The position numbers and the translations under genes are program-made. Shown here piece after piece: positions 7,286 through 15,319 of a DNA stretch of 64,000 nucleotides. The stretch spans positions 248,001 to 312,000 of the forward strand of contig NZ_BOMB01000010.1 in assembly GCF_016861975.1 (NCBI RefSeq), written 5' to 3'. Each line of letters starts with the position of its first letter. The stretch's first letter is position 1. The notes beneath the pieces are model-generated. The model saw only the letters and a list, made by a program, of their open reading frames with translations, was not told where the DNA came from and ran no database searches. Source of the stretch: Actinocatenispora rupis. GTDB lineage: Bacteria > Actinomycetota > Actinomycetes > Mycobacteriales > Micromonosporaceae.

Positions 7286-7821
7286 CAGCTCGCCCCTTCC
7301 GTGAGTATCCGGTCGGCGTCGTCGCCGATCTGCCGGCGCAGTACGGCCCGCAGCGTGTCCAGGCCGCGCGCGCACTGGCTCTTCACGTTCCCCACCGAGC
7401 AGCCGAGTACGTCGGCGGCCTGCGCGACGCTCATGTCCTCCCAGTACCGGAGGACGAGGGCGGCGCGCTGCTTCGGCGGCACCTCGACCAGCGCGCGCCA
7501 GATCAGCATCCGTTGCTCCGGCATCGGATCCGGGGCGGCCGGGACGTCCGGCGGCGCGTCCGTCAACCGTTCCCGGTGCCGCCACGTGCGACGCTGCTCG
7601 TTGAGGAACGTGCGCGTGACGATGCGCCGCAGGTACGCGTCGACCGAGTCGCGGCGGTCGATGCGGTCCCAGGCCAGGTACAGCTTGACGAACGCGGTCT
7701 GCGTGATGTCCTCGGCCGTGTGCCAGTCACCGGCCAGCAGGTACGCGGTGAAGCGCATGGCGTCGGCCCGCGCCGCCACGTACTCGCGGAACGCGTCGTC
7801 GCGCTCGGCCCGGCGGGTCAT
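7282..7821 (-). CDS. SigE-family (actinobacterial) ECF RNA polymerase sigma factor
   Basis: A 179-residue protein of normal ECF length. Region 2 spans about residues 8-80 (MRFTAYLLAGDWHTAEDITQ, FVKLYLAWDRIDRRDSVDAY). Region 4 spans about 110-165 (LVEVPPKQRAALVLRYWEDM, SVAQAADVLGCSVGNVKSQC). The sequence fits the SigE-70 actinobacterial subfamily. The ATG at 7821 was chosen because it yields the family N-terminus; the reading frame stays open upstream but without similarity. It is followed by the overlapping membrane-protein gene and preceded by a small secreted-protein gene at 7917-8282. Confidence 0.92.
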   Translation of the reverse strand: MTRRAERDDAFREYVAARADAMRFTAYLLAGDWHTAEDITQTAFVKLYLAWDRIDRRDSVDAYLRRIVTRTFLNEQRRTWRHRERLTDAPPDVPAAPDPMPEQRMLIWRALVEVPPKQRAALVLRYWEDMSVAQAADVLGCSVGNVKSQCARGLDTLRAVLRRQIGDDADRILTEGASW

Positions 7822-7916
7822 CGGCGCCGAGGATGCGGTACTGGCAAGGTTTCTGCCCTCCGGACGGTCTCGGGTGGTGCCGCCGCGCCCGGCCGAGGCA
7901 CGGCGACACCGGCGTA

Positions 7917-8282
7917 CTACCGGTGCGCCGCAGGCGAACGCGACGGTACCGGGGCCGCGGCGGGAGCCGACGGTACGGCGGACTCGATGGGGCCGCTCGG
8001 CACCGGGGACACCTCCGGCGGGGCCGGGGCGGCGGACCGGGTCGCACCGGGCGGCGACGGTACCGGACGGGCCGGCGTCGGCGACCGGTGCTCCGACGGC
8101 GCCGACGCGGACGGCACCGGATCCGCCGGCCGGGACCGTACCGGGGACGGTGCGGACGACGCCGGCACCGGTACCGGCGGTTGCGAGTGGTGTCCCGACG
8201 ACGCCAGCGCCGGCACCGAGACCGCGATCCCCGCCACGACCGCGGCACCGCCCAGGGTGGCCGCGAGAAGCCTGCCGCGCAC
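7917..8282 (-). CDS. Small exported Pro/Ser-rich protein
   Basis: A 121-residue protein. Residues 1-28 form a signal peptide (GRLLAATLGGAAVVAGIAVS, cleavage near ALASS). The rest is low-complexity, rich in Pro, Ser, Ala and Arg, with no recognised domain. The GTG at 8282 is supported by an AGGAGA ribosome site just upstream (minus strand). It lies upstream of, and in line with, the SigE-type sigma gene after a 95-nt gap. It could be a cell-wall-space protein or sensory component; function is unknown. Confidence 0.65.
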   Translation of the reverse strand: MRGRLLAATLGGAAVVAGIAVSVPALASSGHHSQPPVPVPASSAPSPVRSRPADPVPSASAPSEHRSPTPARPVPSPPGATRSAAPAPPEVSPVPSGPIESAVPSAPAAAPVPSRSPAAHR

Positions 8283-8379
8283 GATGTTCTCCTTCGCGTA
8301 CGGGGCGCGGACCGCCCCTCTCGCCCCCTGACACACGGCCCGCCCCGCACCGGGTTGCATCGCCGCGAAAAGAGTCCGA

Positions 8380-9201
8380 TCAGGCGGGCGTACGCCAGGT
8401 CATGATCTCGGTACCGGGCAGGCGTTCGGTGTAGCCGCCGGCGGGCTCGGCGTCGCGCAGGAGTACGCGGAGGTCGCGGTCGAACTCGGGGAGCCGGTCG
8501 CCGAACAGGTGCGGCGCCGAGTCGGACCGGGAGTACACGCCGGCGGCGATGTCGTCGACGCTCCGGGCCACGACCTGCCCGGCCGGTACGGTGCGCCGCG
8601 CGTGGTCGACGAACCCGGCGCGGGCGAGTACCAGGTCCTCGCGGCCCGGTGTGCCGTGCGGGAGGCTGCCCTGCCCGGCGCGACGGACCGGCCCCAGGTA
8701 CTCCCGGACCAGCTCGCGGATCCGCGCGTGCGGGGGAGCGGTCGGCACCGGCTCGACCGTCTTCACGTCGGCCAGGTGGACGAGCCAGCCGCCCGGCGCG
8801 AGCATCCCCCGTACGGTCGCGGCGACCCGGTCCCGGTCGGTCCAGTGGAACGACTGCGCGAACACCACGACCCGGAACGTGCCGAGCCCGGCCGGCAGGT
8901 CCTCGGCCCGCGCCCGTACCCAGCGGACGCCGGTGACGCCGTCTGAGGTGGCGCGGCGCTCCGCCTCGGCCAGCATCCCGGGATCCGGGTCGAGGCCGAC
9001 CGCGGTGCCGACGTACGGCGCGAGCGCCAGCGTCACCGTCCCCGGCCCGCAGCCGACGTCGAGCAGCCGGTCCCGCCCGCGCAGCCCGACGAGGTCGGCG
9101 ACCACCCCGGCGAAGCCCGGCGCGTACGGCAGGCGCCCGCGCTCGTAGTACGGGGCGCTGCCCTGGAACAGGGTGTCGTCCCACTCCCACCCGTCGACCA
9201 C
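8380..9201 (-). CDS. Class I SAM-dependent methyltransferase
   Basis: A 273-residue Rossmann-fold methyltransferase of the type 11/UbiE-like group. Motif I is DRLLDVGCGPGTVTLALAP, followed by the acidic loop VGLDPDPGML. Further conserved parts are WVRARAEDLPAGLG, VVFAQSFHWTDRDRV and RGMLAPGGWLVHL. The GTG at 9201 was chosen because a GGGAGGA site precedes it; a longer frame to 9285 has weaker support. It lies just downstream of a TetR gene read in the same direction (9296-9916). The substrate cannot be told from sequence. Confidence 0.85.
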   Translation of the reverse strand: MVDGWEWDDTLFQGSAPYYERGRLPYAPGFAGVVADLVGLRGRDRLLDVGCGPGTVTLALAPYVGTAVGLDPDPGMLAEAERRATSDGVTGVRWVRARAEDLPAGLGTFRVVVFAQSFHWTDRDRVAATVRGMLAPGGWLVHLADVKTVEPVPTAPPHARIRELVREYLGPVRRAGQGSLPHGTPGREDLVLARAGFVDHARRTVPAGQVVARSVDDIAAGVYSRSDSAPHLFGDRLPEFDRDLRVLLRDAEPAGGYTERLPGTEIMTWRTPA

Positions 9202-9295
9202 GACACGTCCTCCCGGTACGACGGCGGCGCGGGCGGCGGTCCGGCGGCCGTCGCACCTCGCCGGCGCCCGTTCAGAGGTTCTCACAGAAAGGCTC

Positions 9296-9916
9296 TCAGT
9301 CCACGCGGACCGCGTACTCCCCGAGCGACGGCTTCAGCAACGCGAACGCCCGACGCGCCGACCGGGCCACCACGGCGGCGGTCTCGTCGGCGCCGGTCCC
9401 CGCCCGCGTCAGGTCGAGTACCTGGTGGAACAGGGTGCGGTGGACGGCGCCGAGCACCGCGGCCACCACGACGGGCGTGTCGTCGCGCGCGCCGGTCTCG
9501 GCGGCCAGTACCTCGGCGAGCGCCGCCTCGCGCTGCTCGTGCAGCTCCCGCAGCCGCGCGCCCAACGTGGGGCTGCCGGCGATCAGCTCCGCGAACTCCG
9601 GCCCGGAGAAGCCGGCCACCGCGTCCCGCCGGCCCACCGCCGCCAGGTGTTCGCGGCGCAGCGCGGCCAGCGCCGAGTCGCCGCGGCGCCGGTCGCGAAC
9701 CGTCCGGGCGAGGCTGGCCGCGAACACCTCGTGGTGGTCGAGGGCCAGGTCCTCCTTGCGCGGGAAGTAGTTCGTCACGGTCATCTTGGCCACCTGCGCG
9801 GCCGCCGCGATCTCCGCGATGGTCACCGGTTCGAACCCGCGGTCGAGGAACAGCCGGGTGGCGGTGTCCGAGATCGCCTGCCGGGTCTGCGCCTTCTTCG
9901 TCTCGCGGAGTCCCAC
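9296..9916 (-). CDS. TetR family transcriptional regulator
   Basis: A 206-residue regulator. The N-terminal HTH (about residues 8-55) reads TRQAISDTATRLFLDRGFEP and VAKMTVTNYFPRKEDL. The C-terminal half is an all-helical ligand/dimer domain. The start is GTG at 9916. It is preceded on the same strand by an XRE regulator (stop at 9975) and followed after 94 nt by a methyltransferase gene, the likeliest local target. The inducer is unknown. Confidence 0.9.
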   Translation of the reverse strand: MGLRETKKAQTRQAISDTATRLFLDRGFEPVTIAEIAAAAQVAKMTVTNYFPRKEDLALDHHEVFAASLARTVRDRRRGDSALAALRREHLAAVGRRDAVAGFSGPEFAELIAGSPTLGARLRELHEQREAALAEVLAAETGARDDTPVVVAAVLGAVHRTLFHQVLDLTRAGTGADETAAVVARSARRAFALLKPSLGEYAVRVD

Positions 9917-9974
9917 CGCCCCACCCTACCCCGACCGGAAACCTGGGCCCGACCTCATCTTGTACTCGTCCCAG

Positions 9975-10760
9975 TCACGCCGCGAGGTCGGCGAGCAGCC
10001 GGGCGCTGGCGGGATCGGCCGGGAAGAACGTCTCGATCGCGATCTCGTCCAGGGTGACGTCGCGGGGTGCGCCGAACACCGTCGTCGCGTACAGCAGGGC
10101 CAGTTCCCCGTACGGCGTGGCGAGGCGCAGCGGGGTGGCCAGCGCGTCGGCGGGCGCGTCCGGTACGGGGGAGTCGTCGGCCGGTGCCGGGTAGCCCTCC
10201 AGTTCCGCGAGCAGGTCGCGGAGCCCGGGCGCCCCCGTACGGTCGAGCTGCCGGCGTACCCGGCGCAGGGTGTGCCGCCGCCACTGCGGCAGGTTCCGGA
10301 TCCGGCCGGCGAGCCCGTTCGGGTGCAGGGTGGCGCGCAGGACGTTGACCGGCGGGGCGGTGAGCGCCGCCGGCAGGTCGCGCAGGAACCGGGTCATCGC
10401 GTCGTTCGCGGCCAGCAGGTCCCAGTGCACGCCGACGACCACGGCGGGGTTCGGTTCGAGGCCGGCGAGTACCGCCTCGGCCGCGGCCCGCGCCGCACCC
10501 AGGTCACCGAACGGGACCTCCCCGTACCGCGGGGCGAAGCCGGCACCGAGGTAGAGCGCGTTGCGTTCGCGCAGCGGTACGTCCAGCTCGTCGCAGAGCC
10601 GTTCGATCATGTCGCGGCTCGGCCGGGCGCGGCCGGTCTCGATGAAGCTGAGGTGCCGGGCGGACACCTCCGCGGCGAGCGACACGTCGAGCTGCGAGCG
10701 CCGCCGCCGCTCGCGCCAGCGCTTCACGAGCGTACCGACGGGTTCGGTGGTGGCTGTCAT
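9975..10760 (-). CDS. XRE family regulator with MmyB-like ligand domain
   Basis: A 261-residue protein. Residues 8-70 form an XRE helix-turn-helix (LVKRWRERRRRSQLDVSLAA, RHLSFIETGRARPSRDMI). Residues 85-255 carry the MmyB-like PAS-type domain common in actinomycetes (NALYLGAGFAPRYGE; WDLLAANDAMTRFL; PYGELALLYATTVFGAPRDV; ETFFPADPASARLL). The ATG at 10760 fits the family start; an in-frame extension to 10796 lies inside the intergenic region. It is divergent from a SnoaL-like gene. Such regulators often control the divergent neighbour, here probably through TACCACCCGGGTA at about 10797-10810. Confidence 0.9.
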   Translation of the reverse strand: MTATTEPVGTLVKRWRERRRRSQLDVSLAAEVSARHLSFIETGRARPSRDMIERLCDELDVPLRERNALYLGAGFAPRYGEVPFGDLGAARAAAEAVLAGLEPNPAVVVGVHWDLLAANDAMTRFLRDLPAALTAPPVNVLRATLHPNGLAGRIRNLPQWRRHTLRRVRRQLDRTGAPGLRDLLAELEGYPAPADDSPVPDAPADALATPLRLATPYGELALLYATTVFGAPRDVTLDEIAIETFFPADPASARLLADLAA

Positions 10761-10889
10761 GTCGGTCAGCGTGCCCGCGCGGGTGACCGGCGGCAACTAC
10801 CACCCGGGTAATCGACACCATGCCCCCGCCGGCGGCACGGTGGCGGTACCGGCGGATCGCCGGGGCATCCGTACGAAGGAGTGGGGACG

Positions 10890-11270
10890 ATGGACAACGC
10901 AGCAGCGGTCGAACGGTACGTCGAGTTCTGGAACGCCGCGGAGGGCGAGCCGCAGCGCCGGCTCGCCGCGCTGGCGCTGACCGAGGACGTCGAGTACCAC
11001 GCGCCGGTCGGTGCGCTCACCGGCCCGCAGGCGCTGATCGACTTCCGTAACGAGTTCCTTGCGCACGTGGGCGGCGCGACGCTCGCCGTACGCGAGGAGC
11101 CGCAGCACCACCACGACCGTTCCCGGCTGAAGTGGGACATCCGGCTCGCGGACGGCGCATCGTTCGCGACCGGTACGGACGTGCTCGTGGTCGCCGCGGA
11201 CGGCCGGATCGGTGCGGTCACGTCGTTCCTCGACCGCGCGCCGGCGGGCTTCCCGCACGAGCACGACTGA
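10890..11270 (+). CDS. SnoaL/NTF2-like fold protein
   Basis: A 126-residue protein with a single NTF2/SnoaL-like domain (AVERYVEFWNAAEGEPQRRL; VEYHAPVGALTGPQALIDF; LKWDIRLADGASFATGTDVL; GRIGAVTSFLDRAPAGF). Enzymes of this fold act as cyclases, isomerases or small-molecule binders; the substrate is unknown. The ATG at 10890 follows a GAAGGAG ribosome site at 10875-10881. It is divergent from the MmyB-type regulator and is its likely target. It ends just before the AT-rich orphan promoter at 11325. Confidence 0.85.
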   Translation: MDNAAAVERYVEFWNAAEGEPQRRLAALALTEDVEYHAPVGALTGPQALIDFRNEFLAHVGGATLAVREEPQHHHDRSRLKWDIRLADGASFATGTDVLVVAADGRIGAVTSFLDRAPAGFPHEHD

Positions 11271-11324
11271 CCGCCCGGTGGGATCCGGCGCGCGACCGGG
11301 GGGTCGCACCGGAACAAGATTTAT

Positions 11325-11375
11325 AGGCCAGACCTAAAAATAGGTTTGACCGCGCCACGCGCCGGCACCTACCTT
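11325..11375 (+). promoter_or_regulatory. AT-rich promoter with operator-like inverted repeat
   Basis: TTGACC at 11346-11351 and TACCTT at 11370-11375 are spaced 18 bases apart, a good vegetative promoter. ACCTA-AAAA-TAGGT, forming an inverted repeat overlapping the -35 side, lies at about 11331-11345. The surrounding 35 bases are far more AT-rich than the window average. The only downstream ORF in this direction is a 7-codon one at 11405, after which the convergent APC permease begins. Confidence 0.6.
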
Positions 11376-11404
11376 TCCCTGACGTACCAAGGAAAGGAGA
11401 GGTC

Positions 11405-11428
11405 ATGAACCTGCGCGTGACGCGATGA
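11405..11428 (+). CDS. 7-codon ORF (MNLRVTR), possible leader peptide or gene remnant
   Basis: An ATG preceded by a strong AAAGGAGAGG ribosome site and the promoter at 11346-11375 opens a reading frame that stops after seven codons. It may be the start of a deleted gene or a short leader peptide. The N-terminus resembles small Arg-rich actinobacterial leader peptides, but the usual conserved continuation is absent. The next gene in this direction is missing; the convergent APC permease ends at 11471. Confidence 0.3.
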   Translation: MNLRVTR

Positions 11429-11470
11429 ACCGGCGACGGTCCGGGGTGTCGAACGCGGCACTCCGGACGG

Positions 11471-12724
11471 TCAGGCGCGCCGCCGGCGGACGTGCAGGTA
11501 CCCGCACGCCGCGGCGGCGACGAGCAGCGGCCACCCGAGGTACCGGCCGGTGCTCACGGCGAGCGCGGCGACAGCGGCGACGGCCACGAGCGCCAGCCGG
11601 TGCGCCGCGGTACGGCGGGGCAGCAGGCGGACGGCCGCGGCCGTACCGAGGGCGTACACGGTGACGAAGCAGCCGGTGGTGAGTAGCACCAGCGGCGCGG
11701 GGCCGACGCCGGCGGCGGTGGTGACGACGAAGCCGGTGGTGCCGAGGGCGGCGACCACGGCGAGTCCGCGGCGCGGCGTCTCCCCGGCGGCGCTGCCGTG
11801 GGCGAACCAGGACGGCAGCGCGCCGTCCCGGCCGAGCGCGGCGGCGAGCTTGGCGGCGCCGGCGTAGTACGCGTTCATGGTGCCGAGGGTGAGCAGGACC
11901 GCGGCCGCCGCGGCGACCACCGCCGCGCGCCCACCGCCGAACAACGCCGCCAACGGCGCCCCGGTACTCCCGGTCGCGGGTCCGAGTACGAGGAGGCTGG
12001 CGGCGGCGATGGCGAGGTAGAGGACGCCGACGACGGCGACGGCGATGCCGGTGGCGCGCGGCAGGTCGCGGGCCGGGTCGCGGAAGTCGGCCGCCAGGTG
12101 GGTGATCGCCTCCCAGCCGGCGAAGCTCCACACCAGCAGCGCCGCCGCGGATCCGACGGCGAGCCAGCCGTGCGGCGCGAACGGGTGGAGGTTCGCCACC
12201 CGCGCCCGCGGTACGGCGACGGTCACGGCGGCCAGCAGCAGCGCGACGAGCAGCCCGGCGAGCAGCAGCTGCACCCGTCCGGTCAGCCGCACCCCGTACG
12301 CGTTGGTCGCGGTGACGACCACCATCAGCGCGACCGCGGTACCGGTCACGGTGGCCCGCCCGCCACCGAACGCCGCCGCCACGTACGTCCCGGCGAAGGT
12401 CGCCGCGGCCGACGCACCCGGTGGTACGGCGAGGAAGAAGCACCAGCCGACGACGGCGGCGGCACGGGTGCCGAAGGCGTGCCGGACGTACGTCGAGACG
12501 CCGCCGGCGTCCGGGTACCGCGCGCCGAGCGCGGCGAACGTCGCGGCCACCGGTACCGAGAGGAGGACGAGGGCGGCCCAGGCGAGCAGCGACGCGGGGC
12601 CGGCGACCCGCGCGGCCAGGGCGGGCAGCGCGATGACGCCGGTGCCGAGCACCGCCCCGACGTACAGCGCGGTGCCCTGCGGGACGGTCAGCCGTCGCCG
12701 CGTGTCCTCGATGGTCCCGGTCAT
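11471..12724 (-). CDS. APC superfamily amino acid/polyamine permease
   Basis: A 417-residue integral membrane transporter with about 12 hydrophobic helices. The N-terminal helix carries the family signature (QGTALYVGAVLGTGVIALPA). Other conserved parts are GARYPDAGGVSTYVRHAFG in TM3 and SFAGWEAITHLAADFRDPAR in TM6. It probably imports or exchanges an amino acid or amine; specificity is not evident. It starts 76 nt after the secreted-protein gene at 12801, with a strong hairpin between, so it probably has its own promoter. An orphan promoter points at its 3' end from the other side. Confidence 0.9.
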   Translation of the reverse strand: MTGTIEDTRRRLTVPQGTALYVGAVLGTGVIALPALAARVAGPASLLAWAALVLLSVPVAATFAALGARYPDAGGVSTYVRHAFGTRAAAVVGWCFFLAVPPGASAAATFAGTYVAAAFGGGRATVTGTAVALMVVVTATNAYGVRLTGRVQLLLAGLLVALLLAAVTVAVPRARVANLHPFAPHGWLAVGSAAALLVWSFAGWEAITHLAADFRDPARDLPRATGIAVAVVGVLYLAIAAASLLVLGPATGSTGAPLAALFGGGRAAVVAAAAAVLLTLGTMNAYYAGAAKLAAALGRDGALPSWFAHGSAAGETPRRGLAVVAALGTTGFVVTTAAGVGPAPLVLLTTGCFVTVYALGTAAAVRLLPRRTAAHRLALVAVAAVAALAVSTGRYLGWPLLVAAAACGYLHVRRRRA

Positions 12725-12758
12725 CCCCGCTCCGTTCGTCGGCCCGCGGGGACGCTAG

Positions 12759-12795
12759 CCGGCGGTCGCTGACACCCTCCGTCAGCGACCGCCGG
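12759..12795 (-). terminator. 15-bp-stem hairpin after the DUF6528-like gene
   Basis: Two perfectly complementary 15-base arms (12759-12773 and 12781-12795, core GGTCGCTGAC) flank a 7-base loop. The hairpin starts 5 bases past the stop of the minus-strand gene at 12801, the position of an intrinsic terminator. There is no T-run, as is common in GC-rich actinomycetes. Confidence 0.75.
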
Positions 12796-12800
12796 TACGG

Positions 12801-13784
12801 TCAGTGGAAGGCCACGTTGTGCAGCCGCGCCTTGTAGAACTCCGCCCCGTACGACAGCGAGCGGGTGAAGGACGCCGCGCCCGACGCGTCGAAGAACTGC
12901 ACCGCCGGGTTCACCCAGTTGCGGGTGTCCCCGTGGTACGTCGAGCCGGTGGCCTGCACCCACAGCGACTCGCCGGCGGCGGTCCGGGAGTACGACTTGA
13001 CGGCGCCGACGGAGGCGATCGTGGTGACCGCGTGGGAGACCTTGTCGATCGCGATCACGCCGGCGGTGTGGCTGGCGAGCAGCACCGAACTGTCCGCGTA
13101 CGACGCGTCGAGGCTGTGGCCGAGGTTGCCGGAGCCGATGTTCACGTCGCCGTCCTTCGCCGACAGCCGGGTGTCCCGGTACGTGCCGGTCACCGTGAAC
13201 GGCGTCGCCCGCCCCTGCCCGATCGCCCACAGCTTCCCGTGCACGTCGTCGTACCAGAGGCCGTGCGCCCCGGCGTACGGGATGGTCTGGACGAGGGCGA
13301 GGGTGCTCGGCCTGCTGATCGCGGTGGGGCCGTACACGAACAGGTAACCGCCGGAGGTGGCGACGACGATCGCGCCGATGTCCGGGATGCGCTCGATCGC
13401 GTGCGGGTTGTTGCCGGGCGTGGCAGACCAGAGCAGGTCGCCGGTGCCGGTGGCGGTCTTGCTGGTGACGTCGACGATGCCGGCCCGCCCGCCGGACGCG
13501 GCGACCAGCGCCACCTCACCGAACTGCGCGGTGTTGCGGAACTTCACCTCGGACAGGTTCGACCAGCCGTTCGCCGTACCGGGGGCGAACGACCAGCGCA
13601 GCGTGCTCGGCGACCACGCCGTACCGGCCGGGTGGATCTGGACCTGGTTGTGGTACTGCTCGCACACCGCGACCTCGTAGTCGGCGGCCACCCGCGGTGT
13701 GCCGGCCCGCGCGGGCGCCGCCGCCAGCAGTCCCGCGGCGGGCGCGCCGAGCGCCGCCAACCTGAGTACGCCACGCCTGTCCAT
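12801..13784 (-). CDS. Secreted beta-propeller-like protein (DUF6528-like)
   Basis: A 327-residue exported protein. The N-terminus MDRRGVLRLAALGAPAAGLL has a twin-arginine-like signal with a likely cleavage after ARA. The mature part has repeated blades (TLRWSFAPGTANGWSNLSEV; EVALVAASGGRAGIVDV; HAIERIPDIGAIVVATSGGY; AHGLWYDDVHGKLWAIG; HNVAFH end) as in DUF6528 proteins, which are often linked to extracellular carbohydrate use. ATG 13784 follows a GGGAGG ribosome site. A three-codon ORF (ATG at 13827, stop at 13816) with its own GGAGGA site lies just upstream. The exact role is unknown. Confidence 0.8.
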   Translation of the reverse strand: MDRRGVLRLAALGAPAAGLLAAAPARAGTPRVAADYEVAVCEQYHNQVQIHPAGTAWSPSTLRWSFAPGTANGWSNLSEVKFRNTAQFGEVALVAASGGRAGIVDVTSKTATGTGDLLWSATPGNNPHAIERIPDIGAIVVATSGGYLFVYGPTAISRPSTLALVQTIPYAGAHGLWYDDVHGKLWAIGQGRATPFTVTGTYRDTRLSAKDGDVNIGSGNLGHSLDASYADSSVLLASHTAGVIAIDKVSHAVTTIASVGAVKSYSRTAAGESLWVQATGSTYHGDTRNWVNPAVQFFDASGAASFTRSLSYGAEFYKARLHNVAFH

Positions 13785-13967
13785 CGGACCTCCCGGGGCT
13801 CGAACGGTGGGCGAATCATATCTGCATGTCGGATCCTCCGGAATGGCGAAAAGTTCCACGCACTGCCCGGCGACGGGCCGGATCCGTTGGTGTGGCATCG
13901 TTCCGCGCAAGGCACCGCCGTCCAGAGAGGTCCGGCATGGGATACGGGATGGTCCTCGGGGACCGCA

Positions 13968-13993
13968 CGGCTCTCGCGTCGACGCGAGAGCCG
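13968..13993. promoter_or_regulatory. Perfect 26-bp palindrome in a 345-nt intergenic region
   Basis: The 20-base core CTCTCGCGTCGACGCGAGAG (13971-13990) is extended by three more matching bases on each side. It lies in the divergent region between the DUF6528-like gene (start 13784, minus) and the methyltransferase gene (start 14130, plus). The region holds little else apart from the three-codon ORF near 13816-13827 and a short AT-rich patch. The element could be an operator for a dimeric regulator or a hairpin in a leader RNA. Confidence 0.55.
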
Positions 13994-14129
13994 GCCTGAC
14001 GCAGCGTTCCGCCCCGCCCGGTCGACCCGGCGCCACCGCGCCCCGCCGTCGCCGGGCCGTGCCGCGTGCCCGCTCCCGTACCGACGTGATCACCGCGCCC
14101 CGTCCGCGTCACGATCACCGGGAGTCTCG

Positions 14130-15215
14130 ATGGCCCACCTCTCCCGCACCGACCGCACCACCATCTGGTACTCCGCCGCCGGCGTACCGGCGCCCGCCCG
14201 GGTCGTCGCCTGCGACGGGCGGATGCGCACCGGCACCGCGTACCGGCTCGCCCGGTCCGGTACCGCGCTGCTGTGGCGCGGCGACTTCGTCGCCGCCCGG
14301 CGGATGCTGCGCGCGCTCGGCCGGCACGCCGACGGCGCGGCGCCACCGGCCGGCACGTTCGCCGAGCACCGGCGCCGCCGGGCCGAGTACGCCCGGATCC
14401 GCGCCGCCCTGCTGGTACCGCTGGGTCCGGGGCCGCGCGTTCCGTTGCGGGCCGCGCCGGACGTCCGCGCCGCCTGCGCCGCGGCGTACGGGCGGGTCGG
14501 GCGGCCGGGTGCGGTGGCGCTGACCGCACTGCTCGGCGCGCTCGGCGCCGAACGCTGGCGGCGCGTCGGCGTACCGGTTCCGGCGCTGGGCGCGCGGATC
14601 CACCCGCACTACGGGGTGTTCGCGCCGACCCGGCACGAGTACGTGGACCTGGTGGCGGCGGCGCCGCTGCCGGCCACGACCCGGGCGTACGAGGTGGGGA
14701 CGGGGACGGGGGTGCTCGCGGCGGTGCTCGCCCGGCGTGGCGTGGCGGAGATCGTGGCGACCGACACGAACGTCCGGGCGGTGCGCTGCGCGACGGAGAA
14801 CCTGCACCGTCTCGGGTACGGCGGGCGGGTCACGGTGCTCGCCGCGGACCTGTTCCCGCCCGGCCGTGCGCCGCTGGTGGTGTGCAACCCGCCGTGGCTG
14901 CCGGCGACCCCGGCCGGACCGCTCGACACCGCCGTGTACGACCCGGATTCCGTGCTGCTGCGCCGTTTCCTCGCCGGCCTGGCCGACCATCTCGTACCGG
15001 GCGGGGAGGGCTGGCTGGTGCTGTCCGACCTGGCCGAGCGGTTCGGGCTGCGTACCCGGGCGGAGCTGCTGGCGGCGGTGGACGGTGCGGGGCTGCGGGT
15101 GCTGGGCCGGCTGGACACGGCGCCGCGGCATCCGCGGGCGACGGCGGACGACGGGCCGCTGGGTGTCGCGCGTGCCGGGGAGGTCGTCTCGCTGTGGCGT
15201 CTCGCGCCGGCCTGA
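14130..15215 (+). CDS. N5-glutamine/RNA-type methyltransferase with NPPW motif
   Basis: A 361-residue protein with a C-terminal MTS-type SAM fold. Motif I is RAYEVGTGTGVLAAVLARRG, then VAEIVATDTNVRAVRCATEN. The catalytic-loop signature LVVCNPPWLP (N-P-P-W) typifies enzymes that methylate planar nitrogens, such as PrmC/RlmG-like proteins. The N-terminal 170 residues are Arg/Ala-rich and less conserved, possibly for substrate binding. ATG 14130 follows a GGGAG site at 14120-14124. The target (RNA, release factor or small molecule) is open; it is followed by the biosynthetic cluster but probably not part of it. Confidence 0.8.
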   Translation: MAHLSRTDRTTIWYSAAGVPAPARVVACDGRMRTGTAYRLARSGTALLWRGDFVAARRMLRALGRHADGAAPPAGTFAEHRRRRAEYARIRAALLVPLGPGPRVPLRAAPDVRAACAAAYGRVGRPGAVALTALLGALGAERWRRVGVPVPALGARIHPHYGVFAPTRHEYVDLVAAAPLPATTRAYEVGTGTGVLAAVLARRGVAEIVATDTNVRAVRCATENLHRLGYGGRVTVLAADLFPPGRAPLVVCNPPWLPATPAGPLDTAVYDPDSVLLRRFLAGLADHLVPGGEGWLVLSDLAERFGLRTRAELLAAVDGAGLRVLGRLDTAPRHPRATADDGPLGVARAGEVVSLWRLAPA

Positions 15216-15222
15216 CGTGCGG

Positions 15223-15234
15223 CAGTGATCACTG
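15223..15234. promoter_or_regulatory. CAGTGATCACTG palindrome upstream of operon A
   Basis: This perfect 12-bp palindrome lies between the methyltransferase stop (15215) and the first gene of the cluster. A CATAGT box at 15272-15277 could be its -10. The palindrome is a candidate operator for the five-gene operon. No regulator gene is present in the cluster itself. Confidence 0.45.
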
Positions 15235-15319
15235 TGCGGCGTGTTGTGGCCACGAAGAGTTCCCAGTCGGTCATAGTGGGCGACGTGCCGGCGCAGGCCG
15301 GTGGACGGCGAGGTGCGCG

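Noticed and set aside
11425-11664. 79-codon plus-strand ORF after the orphan promoter
   Set aside because: It is antisense to the APC permease, Arg-rich and lacks a good ribosome site, so it looks like a shadow frame.
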